Assembly: GCF_006363815.1 (NCBI RefSeq)
Contig: NZ_RRYT01000002.1
Span: 62,001-126,000, forward strand
DNA length: 64,000 nt
Direction: 5' to 3'
From: Thermomonospora catenispora
Lineage (GTDB): Bacteria > Actinomycetota > Actinomycetes > Streptosporangiales > Streptosporangiaceae
The position numbers and the translations under genes were made by a program. The notes under the pieces are model-generated. The model was not told the origin of the DNA. It saw only the letters and a program-made list of their open reading frames with translations, and made no database searches. This document shows positions 16,866 to 25,691 of this stretch, piece after piece (the stretch's first letter is position 1; each line of letters starts with the position of its first letter).

Positions 16866-18077
16866 TCAAAGGTCCGACTCGGTTCCGCGGCCCCCGAAGC
16901 GCACCCAGGTGTGCAGCAGGAGCAGCATCTCGATCCGGCGCGCGGGGTCGGTCAGCGCGTCCCCGAACATCTCCTCCAGCCGCCGGATCCGGTAACGGAC
17001 CGTCTGCTCGTGCACCAGCAGCCGTTCGGCCGCGGCCACCGCGTTGTCGCGGTTCTCCATGTAGGTGAGCAGGGTGAGCGCCAGCGGCTCGCGGCGGTGC
17101 GGGGGCAGCTCCATCAGCGGCGCCAGCCGTTCCTCCAGCGCCACGTTGATCAGCTCCTCGCTCATCGCGGCCACCAGCGTGGGGATGTGGTCCAGGCAGC
17201 GCACCGGTCCCCTCTCCCGGATGACGCCGCGCTCCACCAGGTTCAGGGCGTGCCGGGCCCACCGCAGCGACAACGCCCCCCGGGTGATCGGCACGGTCGG
17301 GCCGATGGCGGCGGCGCACCCGCGGACCAGCGACGCGATCATCCGGTCCTGGCCCGGGCCGTCCGGATCCGGGACGACCAGGAACGGGGCGGGGCCGTGC
17401 CAGTCGGCCAGGATCGACGGCGGCATCACCGGCGCCGGATGCCCCAGCGGCGGGCGCACCGCCACCAGGGCGATCGTGCGCGGCGGCTCCCAGCGCGCCG
17501 AGCGGGCCAGCTCGGCGATCGCCTCCCGGCTGGCCGGCGGGTCCACGATCAGCAGGTCGCGCAGCCGCCAGCGGGACCGCTCCCGCTCGGTGACGACCTG
17601 CTCCTGCGCGGCGGCGTACCCCTGCGCCGCGGCCCCGGCCAGCTTCTCCAGGAACACGAACAACGACTCGGTGAGCTGCCCGAGCACGTCCAGCGACCAG
17701 TTCAGCCGCCGGGCGTCCCGGATGAAGCGGCGGCAGGCGACCTGGCCGCTCACCCGGATGGCCGTCTGCAGCCCGTCCAGGCTGCGGCCCTTGCGCGCCT
17801 CATAGGCGCCGATGCCGGCGTAGATCTCCGTCAGCTCCGTCCAGTCGAAGTCGGGACGCCCCATGGCGTCCACGAACTGCCGGACGGTCTCCCGCACCGT
17901 CCACTTCATCCGCCGGCCGTACGTGCTGTCGGCCGGGCGGGCGTACTCGGGGACCTGGCCTCGGATCTCCTGCACCATCTCCTCGGCCGCGGCCTCCAGG
18001 TAGGGGCGCAGCGGGTCGGCGAGCTCGGCCGGGACCTCGGCGAGCGGCGGATCTACGGCGGCGGGGACTTTGCCCAT
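16866..18077 (-). CDS. PucR/CdaR-type helix-turn-helix regulator
   Basis: Transcription regulator of 403 aa. The N-terminal ~150 residues are a helical RsbT-co-antagonist-like sensor region. A GGDEF-like linker domain follows. The C-terminal PucR helix-turn-helix is LALTLLTYMENRDNAVAAAERLLVHEQTVRYRIRRLEEMFGD, then DPARRIEMLLLLHTW. The ATG at 18077 has AGGAGGG 6 nt upstream. A 254-bp upstream region holds GAGGTAA and TTACCTC half-sites. Targets are unknown; members control purine, amino-acid or secondary metabolism genes. Confidence 0.88.
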   Translation of the reverse strand: MGKVPAAVDPPLAEVPAELADPLRPYLEAAAEEMVQEIRGQVPEYARPADSTYGRRMKWTVRETVRQFVDAMGRPDFDWTELTEIYAGIGAYEARKGRSLDGLQTAIRVSGQVACRRFIRDARRLNWSLDVLGQLTESLFVFLEKLAGAAAQGYAAAQEQVVTERERSRWRLRDLLIVDPPASREAIAELARSARWEPPRTIALVAVRPPLGHPAPVMPPSILADWHGPAPFLVVPDPDGPGQDRMIASLVRGCAAAIGPTVPITRGALSLRWARHALNLVERGVIRERGPVRCLDHIPTLVAAMSEELINVALEERLAPLMELPPHRREPLALTLLTYMENRDNAVAAAERLLVHEQTVRYRIRRLEEMFGDALTDPARRIEMLLLLHTWVRFGGRGTESDL

Positions 18078-18155
18078 GCGGACCCTCCTGGTGACGTGAG
18101 TCGCATGTGGCGCCGATAGCGCTCAGCGTTCGCAGTTCACACAACGAGTCATGAC

Positions 18156-18207
18156 GAGGTAAGTGTCTGAAGTGAGCCCGATCGGGAGCGTCGTTGTTCA
18201 TTACCTC
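18156..18207. promoter_or_regulatory. spaced GAGGTAA / TTACCTC half-sites
   Basis: GAGGTAA (18156-18162) and TTACCTC (18201-18207) are an exact 7-bp inverted pair, 38 nt apart. They lie in the divergent region between the PucR-type regulator and the helix-hairpin-helix gene. This may be an autoregulatory looped operator. Confidence 0.35.
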
Positions 18208-18331
18208 ACAAGAATGTGAATTCCGGAATCTTCGGGCATGGTTGCTCCATACTCGCCTGCCCGGTATTGCCGTTGACCGGGAGCGGTCAACGATGCAGTG
18301 GAATGTCCGGTCCGTCGGTTAGGGTCCTCAC

Positions 18332-18775
18332 ATGGGACGGAGCAATGCCGAGGTGGCGGAACTGCTGCTGGAGTATGCCGACCTGTTCGCCATGGACGGG
18401 GGCGACGCCATACGGGTCCGCAGCTACCGGAAGGCCGCCGAGGCCATCGCCGCCCACCCCGGCGATCTGGCCGCCGTCGACGTGCGCACCATCCCCGGCG
18501 TCGGCGAGGCCATCGCCGCCAAGGTCGAAGAGGCGCTGCGCCACGGCACGTTCCGCCGGCTCGAGGAGCTGCGCGCCAAGATCCCCGCAGGCGCCCGCAG
18601 TCTCCTGGCCGTCCCCGGACTCGGCCCTCGACGGGCCCTCCGCCTCCATGCCGAACTGGGCGTCGACTCCCCCCGCGCCCTGGCCGCCGCCATCGAACAG
18701 GGCCGCCTGGACGGCGTGCGCGGGTTCGGACCCAAGACCCGCCGGGACCTGCTGGAGGCCATCGCCGCCCTGTGA
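18332..18775 (+). CDS. stand-alone PolX N-terminal helix-hairpin-helix protein
   Basis: The 147 residues match the 8-kDa and fingers (HhH) part of bacterial family X DNA polymerases. NAEVAELLLEYADLFAMDG and VRSYRKAAEAIAAHP form the 8-kDa domain. TIPGVGEAIAAKVEEAL and VPGLGPRRALRLHAEL are two HhH motifs, and VRGFGPKTRRDLLEAI is a third. The palm, thumb and PHP domains of PolX are absent. The frame closes cleanly with a TGA, so it looks like a genuine short protein rather than a truncation. It should bind DNA non-specifically, perhaps at gaps or 5'-phosphates, but cannot polymerise. It starts 37 bp before the sigma factor gene's start region begins, on the same strand. Confidence 0.8.
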   Translation: MGRSNAEVAELLLEYADLFAMDGGDAIRVRSYRKAAEAIAAHPGDLAAVDVRTIPGVGEAIAAKVEEALRHGTFRRLEELRAKIPAGARSLLAVPGLGPRRALRLHAELGVDSPRALAAAIEQGRLDGVRGFGPKTRRDLLEAIAAL

Positions 18776-18811
18776 CGGCGTGCACCGCCGAAACGATCAG
18801 CGACATCCGCC

Positions 18812-19813
18812 ATGCCCATGACCCCGACCGAGGACCCGGGCGCCGAGGACTTCGCCCGGCTGGCGGACCCGTTCCGCCGGGAGCTGACGGCGCACTGCTA
18901 CCGAATGCTCGGTTCGGTGCACGACGCCGAGGACCTGGTTCAGGAGACCTACCTGCGCGCCTGGCGGGCCTATGACCGGTTCGAAGGGCGCTCCTCGCTG
19001 CGCGCCTGGCTGCATCGGATCGCCACCCGCGTGTGCCTGACCGCCCTGGAGGGCAGGGCGCGACGACCGATGCCCACCGGCCTGGGCGGTCCCGGCGACC
19101 CCGACGAGGGGCCGGTGAGACGGCACGAGACGCCCTGGCTGGAACCGGCGCCGGACGCGCTGGTGGAGGCCGGGGAGGACGACCCCGCCGCGGTCGTGCT
19201 CTCCCGGGAGAGCATCCGGCTGGCGTTCGTGGCCGCCCTGCAGCACCTGCCGCCCCGGCAGCAGGCCGTGCTGATCCTGCGGGACGTGCTCGGCTGGCGG
19301 GCCGCCGAGGTCGCCGAGACCGTGGGCGTCAGCACCGCCGCCGTCAACAGCCTCCTGCAGCGCGCCCGCGACCGGATCGCCACGGCCGCCCCGCGCGAGG
19401 AGGACGTCACCGGCCCGTCGACCGCCGAACAGCGCGATCTGCTCGACCGGTACATGGCGGCGTTCGAGGCCAAGGACGTCGCGGCCATCGTCGCGCTGTT
19501 CACCGACGACGCGATATGGGAGATGCCGCCCTTCCTCACCTGGTACGCCGGCCGCGACGCCATCGCCCGCCACCTCGCCCGGGTGTGCCCGGCCCGCCCC
19601 GGCGACCTGCGGCTGCTGCGGATCTCGGCGAACGGCCAGCCCGGCGTGGCCCAGTACCTGCGCGACCCCGCCGCCGGCGTCTTCCGCCCGTTCAACCTGC
19701 AGGTGCTGACCCTCACCCCCGCGGGCCGCATCGGCCACTGCGCGACGTTCCTGGACACCCGCCTGTTCGCGATCTTCGACCTGCCGCAGACCCTGCCCGC
19801 GCGGTCCCGATGA
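18812..19813 (+). CDS. ECF sigma factor with C-terminal SnoaL-like domain
   Basis: RNA polymerase sigma-70 family factor, 333 aa. Region 2 is RRELTAHCYRMLGSVHDAEDLVQETYLRAWRAYDRFEGRSS, and region 4 is ALQHLPPRQQAVLILRDVLGWRAAEVAETVGVSTAAVNSLLQRAR. A SnoaL/NTF2-like domain of about 120 residues follows (LLDRYMAAFEAKDVAAIVALFTDDAIWEMPP). This matches the extra-domain ECF group described as TIGR02960 (SigG-like), in which the C-terminal domain replaces a separate anti-sigma factor. Its stop overlaps the next gene's ATG. ATG 18818 is an alternative start. Confidence 0.9.
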   Translation: MPMTPTEDPGAEDFARLADPFRRELTAHCYRMLGSVHDAEDLVQETYLRAWRAYDRFEGRSSLRAWLHRIATRVCLTALEGRARRPMPTGLGGPGDPDEGPVRRHETPWLEPAPDALVEAGEDDPAAVVLSRESIRLAFVAALQHLPPRQQAVLILRDVLGWRAAEVAETVGVSTAAVNSLLQRARDRIATAAPREEDVTGPSTAEQRDLLDRYMAAFEAKDVAAIVALFTDDAIWEMPPFLTWYAGRDAIARHLARVCPARPGDLRLLRISANGQPGVAQYLRDPAAGVFRPFNLQVLTLTPAGRIGHCATFLDTRLFAIFDLPQTLPARSR

Positions 19814-20364
19814 GCACCGGACTGTCCCTGCTGGAACGGGCGGTCGGCTACGCCCTCGGCGGCCTCCGCGCGGTGACGCCCGAGGCCCTGTCCCGCCCGA
19901 CCCCCTGCCGCGGCTGGAGCCTGCGCACCCTGCTCGCCCATATGAACGACTCCCTGCAGGCCCTGTGCGAGGCCGCCGACCTGGGCCGGGTGGACCTCGC
20001 CCCGACCGCCGACCTCGCGGGCGATCCGGTGACCGCCCTCCGCGAGCGGGCCTCCCGCCTCCTCGGCGCCTGGACCGCCGCTCCCGCCCGCGACGACATC
20101 GCCATCGCCGGCCTGTCGCTGGCCGCGCCTCTCGTCGCCGTCGCCGGGGCCCTGGAGATCACCGTGCACGGCTGGGACGTGGCCCGGGCCTGCGGGGCCG
20201 ACCACCCCATCCCCGTCTCCCTGGCCGCGGACCTCCTCCCGCTGGCCTCGATCCTGGTCGCCGAGGAGGACCGTCCCGGCCGGTTCGCCCCGCCGCTGCC
20301 CCCGCCGCCCGACGCCACCGCGGCCGACCGGCTGCTGGCCTTCCTCGGCCGCGCCCCCTCCTGA
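19810..20364 (+). CDS. DinB/maleylpyruvate isomerase N-terminal family protein (TIGR03086-like)
   Basis: Four-helix-bundle protein of 184 aa of the mycothiol-dependent maleylpyruvate isomerase/TIGR03086 type. It has LERAVGYALGGLRAVTPEALSRPTPCRGWSLRTLLAHMNDS and a C-terminal ITVHGWDVARACGADHPIP. The His residues of LLAHMND and VHGWD are the usual metal ligands. The ATG overlaps the sigma factor's TGA, so it is translated with it, as often seen for this sigma group. It could be an effector or modulator of that sigma factor, or a mycothiol S-transferase. Enzyme activity is inferred only. Confidence 0.85.
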   Translation: MSTGLSLLERAVGYALGGLRAVTPEALSRPTPCRGWSLRTLLAHMNDSLQALCEAADLGRVDLAPTADLAGDPVTALRERASRLLGAWTAAPARDDIAIAGLSLAAPLVAVAGALEITVHGWDVARACGADHPIPVSLAADLLPLASILVAEEDRPGRFAPPLPPPPDATAADRLLAFLGRAPS

Positions 20365-20446
20365 CCGGCGATCCGTCCCGGAGCGTCGGAAGGACGGGGA
20401 GGCCGAGGAGGCCGGGACGGCCGGGGAGCCGGAGAAGGACGCGCCC

Positions 20447-21415
20447 TCATCCGCCCGGGGCGGAGGCGGGACGCTCCGCCCGCCGGCGGGCCCGGAGACG
20501 CTCTCGCTGGGGCCGCACGGTGTAGACCGGGTCGCGGGCGGAGTCCACGCCGGCGTGGAAGACCCCGAACCGGGTCAGCGCCGAACCGGTCAACAACGCG
20601 ACGCCCGCCAGCGCGCTCGGCAGACGGCGCCGGGGAGCGGCCGCCGCGGCGGCGGTGGCGGCGAGGGTCAGCCCCTCGGCGGCTCGCAGGAGCCGGCCGC
20701 CCCTCCCGGCCCGGTAGGGACGGGCGACCAGGCCCAGCCGGCGGCGGATCAGCGTCGCGGCGGTCAGCTCCGTCGCGGCGCCGGCGAGCGACAGCAGGCG
20801 GGCGGGACCGCTCTCGGCGGGCGGGACGGTCAGCAGGCCCAGCCCTCCGGCGGCCGCGGCGGCGGAGCCGGCGAACAGGAACGGCAGCTCGCGGTGGGCC
20901 TCGTGCCAGGCGGGGACGGCGGTGTCGGCGATCAGCACGGCGGTGTAGGCGGCGACGGCCGGGCCCAGGACGGCGGCGGCCGTGCCGGCCGCCCGGCCCA
21001 GCCGGGGGAGACGGCCGGTGAGGGTGGACAGCGCCGCCGCGCCCGCCAGGGGGCCGTAGGCCGCCAGCAGCCACGAGCCGACGCTCATGGGGGAGGTGGG
21101 CTTGGCGACGCGGAGCATGTTGCCGAACCGGGCGGGACGCCCCAGATCGTGGACGAGGGCGGCCGTCGACAGGCCCACCGCCCCCACGGCGGCGACCTGG
21201 GCGTTGCGGGCCAGCACCGGGCGGCCGGTCCACGAGGCGCCCGCCGCCAGCGCCGACGACGCCCCCGCCAGCCCGCCGAGGAAGAAATAGCCCGCGATGT
21301 CCAGCGACCGCCACACCGGCGGCTTGAGGACGGGCCTGCCGTAGTAGGAGGCGAACTCCGCGGCGGGGACCGTCGGACGCTCCCCGCCCGCCTCGCGGCG
21401 CCGTCGCGGGCTCAT
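20447..21415 (-). CDS. NrfD-type membrane subunit of formate dehydrogenase
   Basis: Integral membrane (gamma-like) subunit, 322 aa with about eight hydrophobic helices, of the NrfD/PsrC family that passes electrons to or from quinone without haem. YYGRPVLKPPVWRSLDIAGYFFLGGLAGASSALAAGA is the family N-terminus, followed by LVHDLGRPARFGNMLRVAKPTSPMSVGSW. That motif has the conserved DLGRP and SPMSxGSW. The C-terminus ends in an Arg-rich tail. ATG 21415 overlaps the beta-subunit stop (ATGA), so the third gene is translated with the other two. Confidence 0.9.
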   Translation of the reverse strand: MSPRRRREAGGERPTVPAAEFASYYGRPVLKPPVWRSLDIAGYFFLGGLAGASSALAAGASWTGRPVLARNAQVAAVGAVGLSTAALVHDLGRPARFGNMLRVAKPTSPMSVGSWLLAAYGPLAGAAALSTLTGRLPRLGRAAGTAAAVLGPAVAAYTAVLIADTAVPAWHEAHRELPFLFAGSAAAAAGGLGLLTVPPAESGPARLLSLAGAATELTAATLIRRRLGLVARPYRAGRGGRLLRAAEGLTLAATAAAAAAPRRRLPSALAGVALLTGSALTRFGVFHAGVDSARDPVYTVRPQRERLRARRRAERPASAPGG

Positions 21416-22284
21416 CGGCGCCGCCCCGTCAGACAGGCGAGGACGGCCGCCCCCAGCAGCCCCGCGGCGGCGACGGCCGCATGCCGCCACATCGACGGCA
21501 GATCACGGGTGGTCACCACCGGGTCCGGCGGCAACCCGTACACCTCGGGCTCGTCCAGCAGCAGGAAGAACGCGCCCGCCCCGCCCACCCCGTCGTCGGG
21601 GTCGGCCCCGTACAGCCGGGCCTGCCGCACCCCGGCCTCCTGCAGGGCCGCCAGCCGGGAGGCGGCGCGCTCCCGCAGCTCCTCCACCGGCCCGTACTGG
21701 ATGGACTCGGTGGGGCAGGCCTTGGCGCAGGCCGGCTCCAGCCCGGTGGAGATGCGGTCGTAGCACAGCGTGCACTTCCAGGCCCGCCCGTCGCCCCTGC
21801 GCTGGTCGATCACCCCGTACGGGCAGGCGGGGATGCAGTAGCCGCAGCCGTTGCAGACGTCCTCCTGCACCACCACCGTGCCGAACTCCGTCCGGAACAG
21901 CGCGCCGGTGGGGCACACGTCCAGGCAGGCGGCGTGCGTGCAGTGCTTGCACACGTCCGAGGCCATCAGCCAGCGCAGCTCGCCCTCCTCCCGGCCCGGC
22001 GTCGCGGCGCCCTGCGGGGAGGGCTCGCCCCCCTCGCCGCCCGGACCCGCCGGGACCGGCCCGCGCCGCTCGACGAACGCCACATGCCGCCAGGTGGACG
22101 CCCCCAGCCCCGCCGTGTTGTCGTACGACATGCCGGTGAGCTCCATGCCGTCCTCGGGGATGGCGTTCCACTCCTTGCACGCCACCTCGCACGCCTTGCA
22201 GCCGATGCACACCGAGGTGTCGGTGAAGAAGCCCATCCGCGGCGGCGGATCCGCATACCCGGTGTCGGCGGCGGGGTCGCTCAC
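21412..22284 (-). CDS. formate dehydrogenase iron-sulfur (beta) subunit
   Basis: Electron-transfer subunit of 290 aa with four [4Fe-4S] cluster motifs. They are C26-IG-C-KA-C-EVA-C, CKHCTHAACLDVCP, CNGCGYCIPACP, and CTLCYDRISTGLEPACAKACP. These are read in the FdnH/HybA pattern, in which cysteines of the outer motifs pair with inner ones. A ~20-residue hydrophobic helix near the C-terminus (AAVAAAGLLGAAVLACL) anchors it to the membrane, as in FdnH. A Gly/Pro-rich insert (about residues 75-98) separates the first two motifs. GTG 22284 overlaps the alpha-subunit TGA. Confidence 0.93.
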   Translation of the reverse strand: MSDPAADTGYADPPPRMGFFTDTSVCIGCKACEVACKEWNAIPEDGMELTGMSYDNTAGLGASTWRHVAFVERRGPVPAGPGGEGGEPSPQGAATPGREEGELRWLMASDVCKHCTHAACLDVCPTGALFRTEFGTVVVQEDVCNGCGYCIPACPYGVIDQRRGDGRAWKCTLCYDRISTGLEPACAKACPTESIQYGPVEELRERAASRLAALQEAGVRQARLYGADPDDGVGGAGAFFLLLDEPEVYGLPPDPVVTTRDLPSMWRHAAVAAAGLLGAAVLACLTGRRR

Positions 22285-25200
22285 ATCTGCCTCCCGGTCT
22301 GCTCGTCGATCCCGGCGCGCCGCCGGTACTCCTCCACCAGCTCCCGCAGCGCGCGCCCGCGCGGGCGGCGGCCCGGACGGATGTCGCACGCCAGCGCCTT
22401 GACCTCCTGAATGTGGACGTTGGGGTCCAGCGCGATGTGGGCCAGCTCGTTGGCGGCGTCCCCGGTGGTGAGGCCGTTGGGCCCCCAGTGGTAGGGCAGC
22501 CCGATCTGGTGCAGCCACCGCCCCTGCACCCTCAGGGGCTTCATCCGCTCGGTCACCAGGACCCGGGCCTCGATGGCGCTGCGGGCGGTGATGACGGTCG
22601 CCCAGCCCAGATGCTCCAGCCCGCGCTCCCGCGCCAGCTCCGGCGACACCTCGCAGAAGAACTCCGGCTGCAGCTCCGACAGACGGGGCAGCCAGCGCGA
22701 CATCCCGCCCGCCGTGTGATGCTCGGTCAGCCGGTACGTCGTCGCCACGTAAGGGAACACCTGCGCGCCCCGCTCCCCGTCGGATGGCTGGAAGTGCTCC
22801 CGCCCCGGAGGCGGCAGCGACCGGACGGGATTGCGCCGCTGCCCGTACAACGGGTTGGCGAACGGCGACTCCTGTGGCTCGTAGTGCGCGGGCAGCGGCC
22901 CGTCCACCAGTCCCGACGGTGCATACAGCCATGCTTTCCCGTCGGCCTGCATGATGAACGCGTCCGTCCCCGACAACGCCTCCGGGCCGGTGGCGTCGGG
23001 CGGGGGCTCGTGGTCCGGCGGGGTGGCGGGATCGAAGTCGGGCACGTCCGGCCCGACCCAGCGGCGCCGCGACTCGTCCCAGCGCAGATAGGCCTTGCGT
23101 TCGCTCCACGGACGTCCGGCCGGGTCGGCCGAGGCCCGGTTGTAGAGGATGCGGCGGTTCATCGGCCACGCCCAGCCCCATTCGGCCGCCACCCAGTCCT
23201 GCTCGCTCCCGGGCCGCCGGCGGTCGGCCTGGTTGACCCCGTCCGCGTAGACCCCGCAGTAGATCCAGCATCCGCAGGAGGTGGACCCGTCCGGCCTGAG
23301 CTCCAGGTAGGACGACAGCGGCCGGCCCGCGGCGTCCCGCCCGTTGATCTCGGCGAGCACCGCCTCCGCGTCCGGCTCCCCGTGCCGACCCTCGGTGGGA
23401 TAGTCCCAGGTCAACTCCAGGACCGGCCGGTCCATCTCCACATCGTCCAGGCCGTGCCGCTCCCGGTAGGCGGGGTCGGCGAGCTTGGCCCGGATCCGCC
23501 GCCCCAGCTCGAAGGCGAACCACAGGTCGCTGCGCGCGTCCCCGGCGGGCTCGACCGCCTGCCGGTGCCACTGCAGCAGCCGCTGGGTGTTGGTGAAGCT
23601 GCCGGACTTCTCGGTGTGCGCGGCGGCGGGCAGGAAGAACACCTCGGTGCCGATGTCCTCGGTGCGCAGCTCACCGGTCTCGATCTCCGGCCCGTCCTTC
23701 CACCAGGTCGCCGACTCGATCAGCGAGAAGTCCCGCACCACCAGCCAGTCCAGCTTCGCCATCCCCAGCCGCTGCAGCCGGGCGTTGGCCGACCCGACCG
23801 CCGGGTTCTCGCCCAGCAGGAAGTAGCCCTTGCAGACCCCGTCGAGCTGCGCCAGCACCGTCCGGTACGTGCCGTGGTCGCCGGTCAGCCGGGGCAGGTG
23901 GTCGAAGCAGAAGTCGTTGTCGGCGTTCGCCGCCTCGCCCCACCAGGCCTTCAGCAGGCTCACCAGGTAGGAGCGCATGTTGCCCCAGTGGCCCTTGCGG
24001 ACGGTCTCGGCCCGCAGGTACTCCTCCAGGTCCCGGCCGCGGTCCGCGTGCGGCATCGGCAGATAGCCCGGCAGCAGGTTGAACAGCGTGGGGATGTCCG
24101 TCGACCCCTGGATGGAGGCGTGGCCGCGCAGCGCGAGGATGCCGCCGCCCGGCCGCCCGATGTTGCCCAGCAGCGTCTGCAGGATCGCGGCCGTGCGGAT
24201 GTACTGCACGCCGACCGTGTGCTGCGTCCAGCCCACCGAGTAGACGAACGCGGTGGTGCGCTCCCGGCCGGAGTTCTCCGTGATCAGCTCGCAGACCTTC
24301 GCGAACGTCTCCTGAGGGATGCCGCAGATCCGCTCCACCGTCTCCGGCGTGTACCGGGCGAAGTGCCGCCGGAGGATCTGGAACACGCAGCGCGGATGCC
24401 GCAGCGTCTCGTCGGTGCGGATGCGCATCGGCCCGGCGGACACCTCCGCCCCGCCCGAGCCGTGCTTCTCGCCGCGCGCCGCCCCGCGGACCCGGTCCCG
24501 TTCCTCCGGCCGCATCTCCTGCAGTCCGGACGGGGCGGACACCTCCGCGTCCTCGTACCGCCAGCTGCTGAAGTCATAGGCCCGGCGTCGGGGATCCAGC
24601 CCGGAGAACACCCCGTCCAGGTCCTCGGTGTCGCGGAACTCCTCACTGACGATGGTGGCGGCGTTGGTGTAGGCCAGCACGTACTCGCGGAAGTACTTCT
24701 CGTTCTCCAGCACGTGGCGGATCAGCCCGCCCAGGAACGCGATGTCGGACCCGGCCCGCAGCGGCACGTGCAGGTCGGCCATGGCGCTGGTGCGGGTGAA
24801 CCGCGGATCCACGTGGATCACCGTCGCGCCGCGGGCCTTGGCCTCCATCACCCACTGGAACCCGACCGGATGGCACTCGGCCATGTTCGAGCCCTCGATG
24901 ACGATGCAGTCGGCGTTGCGCAGGTCCTGCTGGAACGTCGTGGCGCCGCCGCGTCCGAAGCTGGTCCCCAGACCGGGGACGGTGGAGGAGTGTCATATCC
25001 GCGCCTGGTTCTCGATCTGGATGGCGCCCAGCGCGGTGAACAGCTTCTTGATGAGGTAGTTCTCCTCGTTGTCCAGCGTGGCCCCGCCCAGGCTGGCGAA
25101 CCCGAGGGTGCGCCGCACTCGGCGGCCCTCGTCGTCGGTCCACTGCCAGCCGTCCCGCCGCGCCTTGATCACCCGGTCGGCGATCATGTCCATCGCGGTG

Positions 25201-25562
25201 TCGAGATCCAGGCGCTCCCACTCGGTGCCGTGCGGCCTGCGGTACAGCACCCGCGTCTCCCGGGCCGGGCCGGTGGTGAGCTGGAGGGTGGCCGACCCCT
25301 TGGGGCACAGCCGGCCCCGTGAGATCGGCGAATCGGGATCGCCCTCGATCTGGACGACCTTGCCGTCGCGGACGTAGACGTTCTGCCCGCAGCCCACCGC
25401 GCAGTACGGGCAGATCGACTTGACGACCCGGTCGGCGTCGGCGGTGCGCGGGCGCAGCCGGTCGGTGGCCGCGCTGCGCGCGGCCGCCCCGCGCCCCGTC
25501 CGGTCGGCGCCGGTGAGCTGACGCCACACCGGCCACCGGCCGAGAAGGTCGCCCCACCCCAT
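22281..25562 (-). CDS. selenocysteine-containing formate dehydrogenase, catalytic (alpha) subunit
   Basis: Molybdo-bis-MGD formate dehydrogenase of 1093 aa, read through one in-frame UGA (24993-24995) as selenocysteine 190. The N-terminal [4Fe-4S] ligands are C51, C54, C58 and C86 (CPYCAVGC ... LCPKG). At the active site the reading is NQARI-Sec-HSSTVPGLGTSFGRGG, where relatives have Cys or Sec before HSSTV. FGRGGATTFQQDL and NMAECHPVGFQWVMEAK continue in the same frame to the molybdopterin-binding C-terminus. A SECIS-like hairpin begins 12 nt past the UGA. There is no twin-arginine motif in the first 50 residues, so a cytoplasmic-facing enzyme anchored by the NrfD partner is inferred. ATG 25562 diverges from proS. 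It requires selABCD elsewhere. Confidence 0.92.
24964..24995 (-). promoter_or_regulatory. SECIS-like element with UGA(Sec) codon
   Basis: On the minus strand the TGA at 24995-24993 is followed after 12 nt by GTCCCC-GGTCT-GGGGAC (24980-24964). This is a perfect 6-bp stem with a GGUCU loop. The GGUC loop and its distance from the UGA match the SelB-binding hairpins of enteric fdhF/fdnG. Confidence 0.85.
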
Positions 25563-25691
25563 GTCCGCCGCTCTACCCGCCGCGCCGTCTCCTATGCCTC
25601 CTCCCCGGCCTCGCCTCCGGACGCCGGGCGCGCGCCGCGGAAGGACCGTAGACTGCGGACCCGTTCGATCATCGAATGGAGTCCGGGGTAT

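Noticed and set aside
24993-24995. TGA in formate dehydrogenase as a genuine stop, frameshift or pseudogene
   Set aside because: The frame is unchanged on both sides, the codon is at the Sec/Cys active-site position, and a SECIS-like hairpin follows at suitable distance.
22413-25322. A 969-codon frame antisense to formate dehydrogenase
   Set aside because: It is a GC-rich shadow with low-complexity Gly/Arg/Pro content. The sense strand encodes a well-conserved enzyme.
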